Source of the DNA: Clostridia bacterium
Lineage (GTDB): Bacteria; Bacillota; Clostridia; Oscillospirales; Acutalibacteraceae
Direction of reading: 5' to 3'
Length of the DNA stretch: 64,000 bases
Assembly: GCA_017621885.1 (NCBI GenBank)
Contig: JAGASD010000001.1
Coordinates: 1-64,000 of the forward strand
Part shown: positions 43,840 to 52,244 of the stretch, piece after piece
Position numbering within the stretch: position 1 is the first letter of the stretch
Layout of the letters: each line of letters starts with the position of its first letter
Position numbers and translations under genes: made by a program
The notes under the pieces: generated by a model
The model's input: the letters and a program-made list of their open reading frames with translations, nothing else
The model's database searches: none
Told to the model about the DNA's origin: nothing

Positions 43840-46593
43840 ATGAAAAAGAAAAAATTAACATTTAACGCTCTTGCTTTGGGAAACCTGAAGCACAGGAAGA
43901 AAAGATATGCCTTAATGATTTTAGGTATCGTTCTTTCAATGGTGTTTTCTTCGAGTATTATATATTTTGTTTTCAGTGCATATACAACCTCACAGGCGCA
44001 AAACAAAGCCGACAGAGGCTTGTATGATATGATGTGTGCCGATTATGACGAAGATGTTTTTGATGATGCGAAATCCTATATGTTTGAAACAATCGGAACG
44101 GGTTCTGTTATAGGCTTTGCTTTTACTGACCCGGAGGATAAGCTGAGCGGTACTTCTGTGGTGAAGCTTGACAAGGTATCAAAGGAGCTTGTTAACCCAA
44201 TTTTTTTGAGCGGTACATACCCTCAGAAAAAGGGTGAGATTGCCATTGAACAAACCACACTTCTTCAATTAGGTATAGCTGCAAAGCCGGGTGATAAAAT
44301 AACCCTTAAATTCCAAGTTCAGAATGATGATGAGCTAATGCCTGAGGTCAAAGCGAAAACCTATGTTTTATCGGGTATACTCAGAGACAAAAGAGCTAAT
44401 ATTGCAACGAGCTTTGACGATAAACAAAATATACCCTCTGCATTCGTGAGTGAATATGAGTATGTGGATTTAGGCGGTAAAGAAAATAAAATTTGCTACA
44501 CAGAGCTGACTGATAAAGGTTATAACGATATATGGGGTATGTTCAGTGATATACCTACTCTTTCGTCCTCTTGCGTTTTTACATTTAATGAAGAGTTTGC
44601 ATTGAATGTTGATGAATCATTATCCCTTGTTTATATCCTGATAATTGCGGCAGTTCTTTTGGTTGCCTCGTCAATGGGCATTATAAATGCATTTACAACA
44701 AATCTTAAGGAACGCAAAAAGCAAATCGGATTATACAGGGCTGTGGGCGCCACCAAAAAACAAATATTTACTTTGTTTATACGTGAAGCGGTGCTTCTCG
44801 GCGCTGTTTGTACACCTGTAAGTCTATTGGTATCATATTTTGGTGTAAAAGTAATTGTAAACAATATTTTTAACGAAGCCTTTTTTGAACCTAATATATG
44901 GGTGCTTCTTCTTTGCGGTGCCTTTAGCCTTCTGTGTGTCGTTTTAGCATCAATGATACCTCTTTTTGCTGCATCAAGGGTTACACCTATGCAGGCAATA
45001 AGAAATATTGAAACTGCAAGAAAGCTGAAAAATAAAAAAATCCGTACACAAAAAGAATTTACCGTACACAAACTTCTTGCCAAAAGAGATTTGACAATAT
45101 CCAAAAGAAAGCAGATATTTGTCAGCATTTTCCTCGTAATTACAATCATCAGTTCTTCTTATGTGATGTCATTTTTTACACACTCAATGAAAAATATTTA
45201 CAAAGTAGATTACGATTATTGCCTGAGTCTTTCAAGCTGGTCGGGGGGATATGCGGTTAACTATCCCGAGGGAAATAACGGCTTTACCGAAAACCATAAG
45301 CAGACGGTTTTACTTAATGAAAATATACGCTCTGCTTACGGATATAAGAATGCAAAGATAAATGTTCTTGTAGACAACTTTGATTCTCTATCAAATTATA
45401 AATTCCTTGCAGGGTTAGAGTATACTAATGTTCCTGAAACAGAGGATTTGCAAAATGTTAATGAAAGCAATTACAGAAGCTTTATAAAATACAGTATGCC
45501 GCCTGAATATACCGATATTAAAAATGCCGCAGGTTATAATGGTGAGTTTCTTGATACCGAAATAATTGCTCTTGATGAGGAGTTTATAGAAGAACTGAGC
45601 AGTAGTGTTTATGACGGCAAAATTGACATCAGCAAACTTAACAGCGGTGAGCAGGTTATTGTTTATGCACCGAAGGAATTTTATCTTGTCAAAAGAATGA
45701 ATGAGTACGGTTCATCTTTTAATACCTATGATGATATGGAGCGTATTCAGTATGCTATTGACACCGGCGATAATATTGAAATAATCGCAACTGAAAAATC
45801 CGATTACAAAGCGGGACAAAAGCTCAATTTAAGCCTGTTGTACGCCGAGACCAATAACTCAAACTTCGATATAAACGGTGAACCGATTGTTTCAAAGGAT
45901 GATGTTGATGTAACCAACAAGCAGGTTGAAATCGGTGCGGTTGTGGACTATGAGAGCGATGCTATAATACCACGATATAGTGATTGGGCTATTATAACAA
46001 CCGTACAGGGAATGGCGCATTTCTTCCCTCGTGCCAAGTACCGAGAAATTTTCTTTGACCTTAAGGATGAATGTACCAAGGAAATAGACGAAGAAGTAAA
46101 TGCAATTCTTAAATCTGTTGCGAATAGCGTTGATAACGGACACTATCAATCCAATTACGAAATTCAGATACAGCAGAAAAAGGATTTGAGAAGTGTTATG
46201 CTTCTTGTGTGCTCGATGATTATATTGTTTTATACAATCAGCGGAAGTGTTATAATCAATACGCTTTCCTCAAATATCAAAGAGGACAAAAAGAAAATAG
46301 GTACACTCAGAGCTGTAGGAGCCAATAAGAAGGAAATTACGCTTTCATATATTCTTCAATTGTTCTCTATGTTTAAATGGGGCTTCGGTATAGGCTTTGG
46401 TCTGTTTGGAATCAGTTACCTTATCCTTTCATTGATACCGGAACTTAAACCTTTTATGGAGAATATGGTATTTAATCCTTGGATAACACTTGCCTTCGGC
46501 ATAATACTCTTTGCTGTGTGCTCTTTGAGTGTGAACGCAAAAATCCGTAAGGAAATGAAAAACAGTATTGTTGAAAATATAAGAGAGTTATAA
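43840..46593 (+). CDS. FtsX-like ABC transporter permease (second, paralogue)
   Basis: The 917 residues have the same topology as the preceding permease: an N-terminal helix (~25-45), outer domain, FtsX core with NLKERKKQIGLYRAVGATKKQI, central helix, a second ~340-residue outer domain, and a terminal FtsX core with DKKKIGTLRAVGANKKEI. Both start with MxKKKLTxNxLALxxLKxRKK and end NSIVENIREL, so they are clear paralogues. The outer domains have diverged. The likely assembly is an ABC complex with one or both permeases and the ATPase at 40278. GTAGGTGAAACT precedes the ATG. Confidence 0.9.
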   Translation: MKKKKLTFNALALGNLKHRKKRYALMILGIVLSMVFSSSIIYFVFSAYTTSQAQNKADRGLYDMMCADYDEDVFDDAKSYMFETIGTGSVIGFAFTDPEDKLSGTSVVKLDKVSKELVNPIFLSGTYPQKKGEIAIEQTTLLQLGIAAKPGDKITLKFQVQNDDELMPEVKAKTYVLSGILRDKRANIATSFDDKQNIPSAFVSEYEYVDLGGKENKICYTELTDKGYNDIWGMFSDIPTLSSSCVFTFNEEFALNVDESLSLVYILIIAAVLLVASSMGIINAFTTNLKERKKQIGLYRAVGATKKQIFTLFIREAVLLGAVCTPVSLLVSYFGVKVIVNNIFNEAFFEPNIWVLLLCGAFSLLCVVLASMIPLFAASRVTPMQAIRNIETARKLKNKKIRTQKEFTVHKLLAKRDLTISKRKQIFVSIFLVITIISSSYVMSFFTHSMKNIYKVDYDYCLSLSSWSGGYAVNYPEGNNGFTENHKQTVLLNENIRSAYGYKNAKINVLVDNFDSLSNYKFLAGLEYTNVPETEDLQNVNESNYRSFIKYSMPPEYTDIKNAAGYNGEFLDTEIIALDEEFIEELSSSVYDGKIDISKLNSGEQVIVYAPKEFYLVKRMNEYGSSFNTYDDMERIQYAIDTGDNIEIIATEKSDYKAGQKLNLSLLYAETNNSNFDINGEPIVSKDDVDVTNKQVEIGAVVDYESDAIIPRYSDWAIITTVQGMAHFFPRAKYREIFFDLKDECTKEIDEEVNAILKSVANSVDNGHYQSNYEIQIQQKKDLRSVMLLVCSMIILFYTISGSVIINTLSSNIKEDKKKIGTLRAVGANKKEITLSYILQLFSMFKWGFGIGFGLFGISYLILSLIPELKPFMENMVFNPWITLAFGIILFAVCSLSVNAKIRKEMKNSIVENIREL

Positions 46594-47032
46594 ATATATC
46601 ATCCCTGTTTCAGCACTGCTAAAATAGGGAGGGGGACCGCCTTTTGTCAAGATGTTTTACACTTTATCTTCAAGCGTGCCTGAAACTTAAAATTACAATA
46701 CAGTTAGTCGGAGCGGTAGTGGGTAGTTCTCTATCTGTTTGCCATCAGTCAGTTAGAACAATAGATTACTGCAGGGGCTGTGGCTTGCCCAGCCCGTGTG
46801 ATTAGTGGTTGCTTTTGCGGGTCAGGCAAGCCTGACCCCTACGGTAGTTGGTTGTTCTTACGTTTTTTCAGTTGCGTAGGACGATCAACCACCGTAGGGG
46901 TCGGATCTATCCGACCCGCGAGTAAGGAAAGTCAATCTCTCTACTCAACAAAGCAAAAAGATGAAGTTATCCGCACGCGGTACGCACAGGTGCGTACCTT
47001 ACGATAGTGAGTTTATAGAAGGATGTGATTTT
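46594..47032. repeat. Repeat-filled intergenic region with several 20-bp palindromes
   Basis: GGGTCAGGC-AA-GCCTGACCC (46819-46838) and GGGTCGGAT-CT-ATCCGACCC (46898-46917) form the ends of a larger inverted repeat (CCTACGGTAGTTGGTTGT against ATCAACCACCGTAGG). GGTACGCAC-AG-GTGCGTACC (46979-46998) is a third palindrome of the same design. A sequence AGGGAGGGGGACCGCC at 46626-46641 resembles others near 12.6 and 53.9 kb. No gene is seen. Confidence 0.7.
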
Positions 47033-48079
47033 ATGAAAAAATTATTAATTTTATTATTAAGTTTTATGCTCTGCACAGTGCCTTGCTTGGCGGTAGAGGG
47101 CAGCCCTCCTGACACAACACGGAACACGGTAGGGATCTTATCCAAAACTGTGGAAGTTGCAGTTGAAAAAGCTGATACGGCTACTACACAAAAGAATGAA
47201 CCGCAAGAAGAAACTGCGAAAACCGAAGCACCTCCCGAGGATAACTCTCAACCTCGCCTTATGGTGACGGGTTATGTTGTTGAGAATGATTATCTGACAC
47301 CCGAAAAAGAAGGAAAGATAACTGTAACGCTTCAGAATATGCACCCATCAAAAGCAGTTGAAAACATCAAGCTCTCCATCAACGATGAAAGCGATGAAAT
47401 CCGCCCTGACGGTATGGGAACAAAATATGTTTCATCAATCGGTGCAGGAAAGATTTATAGTTGGGAAATCGGAGTTTCTGTAATTCATTCCGCAACCGTT
47501 GGTGAGCATAAGCTGAACGTAACATGTGAATATGAAGATGACTACGGTTCGGGATATTCAGCAAATGATGTGTTAAGAGTTCAGGTTCGCCAGCCTGCAA
47601 AGCTGGATTTCGACGGTGCAAAGCTTCCTGTTAAGGTTGTTCAGGAAGATACGGTTACGCTTAACATTAATCTTATGAACACAGGTAAATCCACTCTTTA
47701 CAACTGCAAGGTGGAATACAGCATTGAAGGACTTGAATCAGGCGGCAGCAGCTTTGCAGGAGAAATCCCTGCCGGTGAAAGTAAAACAGCAACAGCAAAT
47801 CTTCGTGTTGACAGCGAAAAAACAGGTAATGTAAAGGGTATAATTAAAATCACTTACGAAGACGCATTCGGTAAGATATATGAGAAAGAGCAAGAGGTAA
47901 AAACTCTTATTGAAAAAAAGGTTATCAAGGCTGAAAAAAAGGAAGAGGAAGAAAAGAAAAATCCTCTTTGGTGGCTTTTCCTTCTCGGAGGTCTTTTGGT
48001 CGGAGGAGGTCTCGGCTTCGGTATTCCCTTTGCAATATATTCTAAAAAGCAAAGGGAAGAAGATGAAAAACGATTGTAA
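47033..48079 (+). CDS. Secreted CARDB/COG1361-like protein with C-terminal membrane anchor
   Basis: The protein has 348 residues from the ATG at 47033, with GAAGGATGTG upstream; the 24-codon extension is unsupported. A signal peptide covers residues 1-~22. A low-complexity T/E/P region (~25-75) is followed by two Ig-like CARDB repeats (GYVVENDYLTPEKEGKITVT ... and LDFDGAKLPVKVVQEDTVTL). A C-terminal helix (LWWLFLLGGLLVGGGLGFGI) and basic tail close it. COG1361-type proteins are often encoded next to MacB-like ABC transporters and may be their periplasm-facing adaptor; here it follows the two permeases. Confidence 0.78.
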   Translation: MKKLLILLLSFMLCTVPCLAVEGSPPDTTRNTVGILSKTVEVAVEKADTATTQKNEPQEETAKTEAPPEDNSQPRLMVTGYVVENDYLTPEKEGKITVTLQNMHPSKAVENIKLSINDESDEIRPDGMGTKYVSSIGAGKIYSWEIGVSVIHSATVGEHKLNVTCEYEDDYGSGYSANDVLRVQVRQPAKLDFDGAKLPVKVVQEDTVTLNINLMNTGKSTLYNCKVEYSIEGLESGGSSFAGEIPAGESKTATANLRVDSEKTGNVKGIIKITYEDAFGKIYEKEQEVKTLIEKKVIKAEKKEEEEKKNPLWWLFLLGGLLVGGGLGFGIPFAIYSKKQREEDEKRL

Positions 48080-48165
48080 TCTAATGACAGCTTACTGCTA
48101 AAACCGAATATGACGAGTCAGTGAAAGAGCACGGAAGCTTAATCCCTGCTTGCAGGCTGTCGAAA

Positions 48166-48200
48166 AACCGTGTTTCTCAAATCAGGAGAGACACGGTTTG
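48166..48200 (+). terminator. Hairpin terminator after the CARDB-like gene
   Basis: AACCGTGT and TCTC (48166-48178) pair with GAGA and ACACGGTT (48187-48198). The T-tract is short (TTTGTGATTTTA). Confidence 0.6.
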
Positions 48201-48270
48201 TGATTTTATAGAATTGAATTATTAAATTGTGTGTGATATACTGACTTTATTGATAATAGGGGGTAATGGT

Positions 48271-48777
48271 ATGTCAAACACTTTAAGTAAAAAGGATAAT
48301 GCTTTGCAGGCAATTAAATTTGCTTTGTTTTCTGCTTCTGCAGGTGTTATTCAGGTTGTGAGCTTTACTTTACTCAATGAACTTTTGCCTGACGTTCAGG
48401 GTACAAATGCTTTAACGAAATGGTTCTTTGAATCAGAATACGGCGGTTGCTACCTTGTAGCGTTAATTCTTTCGGTTCTGTGGAATTTCACGGTGAACAG
48501 AAAATTCACCTTCAAGTCAGCGGCTAATATTCCTGTTGCAATGCTTAAGGTTTTCGGCTTTTACTGTGTGTTCACTCCCGTTTCCGTAATTTTGGGCGAA
48601 ATTGCCGCACAGAAATTAACCTGGAGCTTTGCGGAATATCTGATACTCGGTGTTACAATGGCAACAAATATGGTAACGGAATTTTTATTCTGCCGTTTTG
48701 TTGTGTATAAAGACAGTATGAATACAAACGAATCTGCTAAAAAGAAAGAAAAGGAATTTACAAATGTCTCAGAATAA
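48271..48777 (+). CDS. GtrA-family membrane protein
   Basis: The protein has 168 residues from the ATG at 48271 (GGGGGTAATGGT upstream). Four hydrophobic helices (~13-33, 52-72, 84-105, 117-140) include the family stretch ALILSVLWNFTVNRKFTF. GtrA proteins act in membrane transfer of undecaprenyl-linked sugars for surface glycan or teichoic acid modification. No glycosyltransferase neighbour is present, so the pathway is unknown. Its 3' end overlaps rlmD by 14 nt. Confidence 0.88.
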   Translation: MSNTLSKKDNALQAIKFALFSASAGVIQVVSFTLLNELLPDVQGTNALTKWFFESEYGGCYLVALILSVLWNFTVNRKFTFKSAANIPVAMLKVFGFYCVFTPVSVILGEIAAQKLTWSFAEYLILGVTMATNMVTEFLFCRFVVYKDSMNTNESAKKKEKEFTNVSE

Positions 48778-49927
48778 AGCTGTGAAAAGCACAAGAATCT
48801 GTCCCGTTTCACGTAAGTGCGGCGGCTGTCAGCTTATGAATATGACCTATGAAGAACAGCTGCGCTTTAAACAGGCAAAGGTTGCAAAGCTTTTGTCGGG
48901 TTTTCATAAGGTTGCGCCCATAATCGGTATGGAAAAGCCCTTTCACTACCGCAATAAGGTTCAGGCTGCCTTCGGCAGAACCCGTGGCGGTGAAGTAATA
49001 TCGGGCGTGTATCAGTCAAGCACTCATAATATTGTTAAAACCGATTCCTGTCTTATTGAAGATGAAAAAGCAGATGAAATTATTTTGACAATAAGAAAGC
49101 TTGTTAAAAGCTTTAAGCTTACCGTTTATGATGAGAAAAATTCGAGGGGCTTTCTCCGTCATGTGCTTGTGAAACGTGGGTTTACAACAAATGAAATTAT
49201 GGTTGTGCTTGTTACGGGTACATCTGTTTTTCCTTCTAAAAATACTTTTGTAAAAGAGCTTTTAAAGCTTCACCCCGATATTACAACAATTGTTCAGAAT
49301 ATAAATAATAGATTTACAAGTATGGTTCTTGGTGATAAAGAAACTGTTCTTTACGGTAAGGGATATATTGAAGATATCCTTTGTGGTTGCCGTTTCAGAA
49401 TATCTCCCAAATCCTTTTATCAGATTAATCCCGTTCAGACCGAGGTGCTTTACGGAAAAGCTGTTGAGTTTGCGGGGCTTACAGGTAAAGAAAGGGTTAT
49501 TGATGCCTATTGCGGAATTGGTACCATAGGTATTGTTGCATCCAAAAGCGCGGGGGAGGTAATCGGTGTTGAGGTTAATCCCGATGCGGTAAGAGACGCA
49601 AGGGTCAACGCAAAAATAAATGATATCGAAAACATCAGCTTTTACTGCGCAGATGCAGGTGAGTTTATGGTTTCAATGAAAGAACAGGGTGAAAAATGCG
49701 ATGTTCTTTTTATGGATCCCCCGAGAGCAGGCAGTGATAAAAAATTTCTTTCCTGCGCCCTTTCACTTGCACCGGAAAAAATAGTGTATATTTCCTGTAA
49801 CCCCGAAACACAGCAAAGAGATTTGTATTTCCTGACAAAGAACGGTTATAGGGTGAAGAAGATTCAGCCGGTGGATATGTTTCCGTATACAGGGCATGTT
49901 GAAACTGTAGCAATGCTCAAGAAATGA
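48764..49927 (+). CDS. rlmD: 23S rRNA (uracil-5-)-methyltransferase RumA/RlmD family
   Basis: The protein has 387 residues. An N-terminal cysteine cluster for a 4Fe-4S (CPVSRKCGGCQLMNM) is followed by a methyltransferase domain with SAM motif VIDAYCGIGTIGIVA, motif IV FMDPPRAG and the catalytic-Cys motif YISCNPETQQRDL. The N-terminal TRAM domain of longer homologues is absent or reduced. It methylates C5 of a uracil in 23S rRNA; RlmD and RlmCD paralogues cannot be separated by eye. It starts inside the gtrA end. Confidence 0.88.
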   Translation: MSQNKAVKSTRICPVSRKCGGCQLMNMTYEEQLRFKQAKVAKLLSGFHKVAPIIGMEKPFHYRNKVQAAFGRTRGGEVISGVYQSSTHNIVKTDSCLIEDEKADEIILTIRKLVKSFKLTVYDEKNSRGFLRHVLVKRGFTTNEIMVVLVTGTSVFPSKNTFVKELLKLHPDITTIVQNINNRFTSMVLGDKETVLYGKGYIEDILCGCRFRISPKSFYQINPVQTEVLYGKAVEFAGLTGKERVIDAYCGIGTIGIVASKSAGEVIGVEVNPDAVRDARVNAKINDIENISFYCADAGEFMVSMKEQGEKCDVLFMDPPRAGSDKKFLSCALSLAPEKIVYISCNPETQQRDLYFLTKNGYRVKKIQPVDMFPYTGHVETVAMLKK

Positions 49928-50006
49928 TTTGCCTTTGGCATGAATTGAGTTTTTGCCTCATTAATTGCGGATGAATCCGCATGATTTGCGTTGAACGCAT
50001 GAAAAG
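49924..50006. repeat. Run of three short hairpins after rlmD
   Basis: Three stems follow one another: TTGCC-TTT-GGCAT, TGCGGA-TGAA-TCCGCA and TGCGT-TGAA-CGCA. They are separated by GAATT/GATTT. They share the frame ATTTGC...GCATGAA but have different stem bases. The rlmD stop codon lies within the first unit. No gene is seen to 50121. Confidence 0.6.
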
Positions 50007-50041
50007 GATTTAAAAAATTTTCCATATTTACACAAAAACCC

Positions 50042-50070
50042 TTGACTACAAAAAAATAAGGTAATAAAAT
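50042..50070 (+). promoter_or_regulatory. Promoter of ddh
   Basis: TTGACT (50042-50047), a 17-bp spacer and TAAAAT (50065-50070), 51 bp before the ATG. Confidence 0.75.
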
Positions 50071-50121
50071 ACTATATTATTTTTAATATTCACGCAGTTT
50101 TCTGCAAATGGAGTGATATAA

Positions 50122-51102
50122 ATGATTAAAATCGGTCTTCACGGCTACGGTAACATTGCAAGAGGTGTTGAATGTGCCGTGAAACAAAATGATGATATGG
50201 TGGTTTCTTGTGTGTTCACAAGACGTGACCCCGGGGCTGTTAAAACAATTTCGGGTGCACCTGTTTATAGAACAGACGATATTTTAAACCACAAAGACGA
50301 TGTTGATGTGCTTATTATGTGCGGCGGCAGTGCAACGGATTTACCTGAGCAAACCCCTGCAATGGCAAAGTATTTCAACGTTGTTGACAGCTTTGATACC
50401 CATAAGAAAATTCCCGAGCATTTTGCTAACGTTGATGCGGCTGCAAAGGAAAGCGGAAAAATCGGTATAATCTCTGTTGGCTGGGATCCCGGTATGTTCT
50501 CGCTCAACAGACTTTACGGCAGCTGTATTCTTAAAGACGGTGCTGATTACACATTTTGGGGCAAAGGCGTAAGTCAGGGCCATTCCGATGCTATCAGACG
50601 CGTTGATGGTGTTATTGATGCAAGACAGTACACAATCCCTGTTGAAGAAGCGCTTGATGCTGTAAGAAGCGGATCACAGCCCGAGCTTACAACAAGGGAG
50701 AAGCACACGAGAGAGTGCTTTGTTGTTGCCGAGGAAGGCGCAGACCTTAAAAGAATTGAAAATGATATTGTTACAATGAAAAACTATTTCGATGAATACG
50801 ATACAACAGTGCATTTTATTTCACAGGAAGAGCTTGACCGCGACCATAAAGGTATTCCTCACGGCGGTTTTGTTATAAGAACAGGAAAAACAGGTCAGAA
50901 TCTTGAACATAACAACGTTATTGAATACAGCTTAAAGCTCGACTCAAACCCTGAGTTTACATCCTGCGTTATTGTTGCTTACGCAAGAGCCGCATACCGC
51001 CTTAACAAAGAGGGTCTCAGCGGCTGCAAAACAGTGTTTGATATTGCCCCTGCATATCTTTCTGATAAAAGCGGTGAAGAGCTGAGAAAAGCAATGCTTT
51101 GA
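50122..51102 (+). CDS. ddh: meso-Diaminopimelate dehydrogenase
   Basis: The 326 residues are full length for the family. The NADP-binding GLHGYGNIARGVE is at the N-terminus. Other family segments are VFTRRDP, MCGGSATDLPEQTP, VVDSFDTH, SVGWDPGMFSLNRL and FWGKGVSQGHSDAIRRVDGV, the last forming the substrate pocket. It catalyses direct reductive amination of tetrahydrodipicolinate to meso-DAP for lysine and peptidoglycan. This single-step route bypasses the DapD/E/F steps and is found in some Clostridia. It is monocistronic; GGAGTG precedes the ATG. Confidence 0.94.
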   Translation: MIKIGLHGYGNIARGVECAVKQNDDMVVSCVFTRRDPGAVKTISGAPVYRTDDILNHKDDVDVLIMCGGSATDLPEQTPAMAKYFNVVDSFDTHKKIPEHFANVDAAAKESGKIGIISVGWDPGMFSLNRLYGSCILKDGADYTFWGKGVSQGHSDAIRRVDGVIDARQYTIPVEEALDAVRSGSQPELTTREKHTRECFVVAEEGADLKRIENDIVTMKNYFDEYDTTVHFISQEELDRDHKGIPHGGFVIRTGKTGQNLEHNNVIEYSLKLDSNPEFTSCVIVAYARAAYRLNKEGLSGCKTVFDIAPAYLSDKSGEELRKAML

Positions 51103-51105
51103 TAA

Positions 51106-51212
51106 AGTGGCAAGTTGCAAGTTTTAAATGGCAAATTTCGGAATGCGTTGCAACTATAATCAACGCGTAGCGTTCCGATAATTACGCATTAAGCATTACG
51201 AATTACGCATTG
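51106..51212. repeat. AT-rich heptamer element directly after ddh
   Basis: Left array TGGCAAG, TTGCAAG, TTTTAAA, TGGCAAA starts 6 bp after the ddh stop. The core is a hairpin: CGGAATGCGTTG and CAACGCGTAGCGTTCCG. Right array (51180-51212): ATTACGC, ATTAAGC, ATTACGA, ATTACGC. The right array is nearly identical to that at 52211-52244. Confidence 0.75.
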
Positions 51213-51264
51213 AAATCTTTGATTTATTGATTAGGCAAACTTAGTTTGAATAAAGGTGATTCAT

Positions 51265-52074
51265 ATGTCAGAACTATATAATTCAATATGTATATCTTCA
51301 GTTAAAAATACTGCATTAAAGCTTTTTGGTATCGGTGAAAAACCCGATTGCGAAAAGGTTAATCCGATTGTGGATGCCCTTGCAGATGAAAAGCTTAACG
51401 GTAAAAAATGTGACAGAGTTATTTTCTATAATCCTGATGCAGTTGCTTTGTGGCTTTATCAGAAATATACAGATAAATTCACAGGTGCAATGCTCAAATC
51501 GGATGTATCTGTGCCCATGCTTTCGGTAATGCCCAGTGTTACTCCTGTTTGCTTTGCTTCAATGTATACAGGGGTTATGCCCGATATTCACGGAATAAAA
51601 CGATATGAAAAGCCTGTGCTTAAAACAGAAACAATTTTTGATTGCTTTATTAAAGCGGGTAAAAAATGCGCTATCGTTTCAACCTCAAGGGACAGCATTT
51701 CGATGATTTTTCTTGAAAGAGAAATGGATTATTTCATTTATGACACCCCTGAAGAGGTTAACGAGAAGGCAATGTGCCTTATTGATGAGGATAATTATGA
51801 TTTGATTGTTATTTACAACGGTAATTACGACGGCACAATGCATAAAACGGGACCCGAAGCACCTAAAGCAATGGAAGCATTACACATGAACCTTGATTTT
51901 TATTGCAAAATGGTTGATACAGTAAAAGAAAAGTGGAAAAATCATAATGTTTTTTACGGCTTTATGCCCGACCACGGTTGCCACGAAATTGACGGTGACT
52001 GCGGCGGACACGGGCTTGATATGGAAGAGGATATGAATGTTATCCACTTCTATGGAATAAAGACAGCGGAATAA
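51265..52074 (+). CDS. Alkaline-phosphatase/type I phosphodiesterase superfamily protein
   Basis: The protein has 269 residues from the ATG at 51265 (AAAGGTGATTCAT upstream). The superfamily pattern is partly visible: MLSVMPSVTPVCFASMYTGV holds the Thr/Ser nucleophile region, MPDIHGIKRYEKP is a PxxHGI-type loop, and FMPDHGCHEIDG plus GGHG are late metal ligands (His/Asp). The early Asp metal ligand is less clear (VIFYNPDAVALWL). It is short for the family (usually 350 or more). A hydrolase of phosphodiesters or phosphonates is possible, but the substrate cannot be read. There is no signal peptide, so it is probably cytoplasmic. Confidence 0.72.
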   Translation: MSELYNSICISSVKNTALKLFGIGEKPDCEKVNPIVDALADEKLNGKKCDRVIFYNPDAVALWLYQKYTDKFTGAMLKSDVSVPMLSVMPSVTPVCFASMYTGVMPDIHGIKRYEKPVLKTETIFDCFIKAGKKCAIVSTSRDSISMIFLEREMDYFIYDTPEEVNEKAMCLIDEDNYDLIVIYNGNYDGTMHKTGPEAPKAMEALHMNLDFYCKMVDTVKEKWKNHNVFYGFMPDHGCHEIDGDCGGHGLDMEEDMNVIHFYGIKTAE

Positions 52075-52077
52075 AAA

Positions 52078-52108
52078 ACAGCGGATTCGAAAGAGTCCGC
52101 TGTTTTTA
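52078..52108 (+). terminator. Intrinsic terminator of the phosphodiesterase-like gene
   Basis: ACAGCGGATTC-GAAA-GAGTCCGCTGT (52078-52103) has a near-perfect stem followed by TTTTTAA. Confidence 0.92.
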
Positions 52109-52244
52109 ATGCAAAATTAAAAATTCAAAATGCAAAATTTCGGAACTGCGTTGCAATTATAAATGGAGGCTTCGCACAAATTTAACTTTATTGTATAATC
52201 AACGCGCAGATAATTACGCATTAAGCATTACGAATTACGCATTG
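52107..52244. repeat. AT-rich heptamer element before (and into) the Rieske oxidoreductase 3' end
   Basis: Left array ATGCAAA, ATTAAAA, ATTCAAA, ATGCAAA, ATTTCGG. The core has AACTGCGTTGCAATTATAA and, ~45 bp later, ATAATCAACGCGC. Right array (52212-52244): ATTACGC, ATTAAGC, ATTACGA, ATTACGC. The minus-strand oxidoreductase stop (TAA, 52235-52237) lies within the right array. Confidence 0.75.

Noticed and set aside
46780..47007. 75-codon plus-strand frame
   Set aside because: Made of palindromic repeats (GCGGSTCAGG-type) and overlapping the next gene's leader; no ribosome site.
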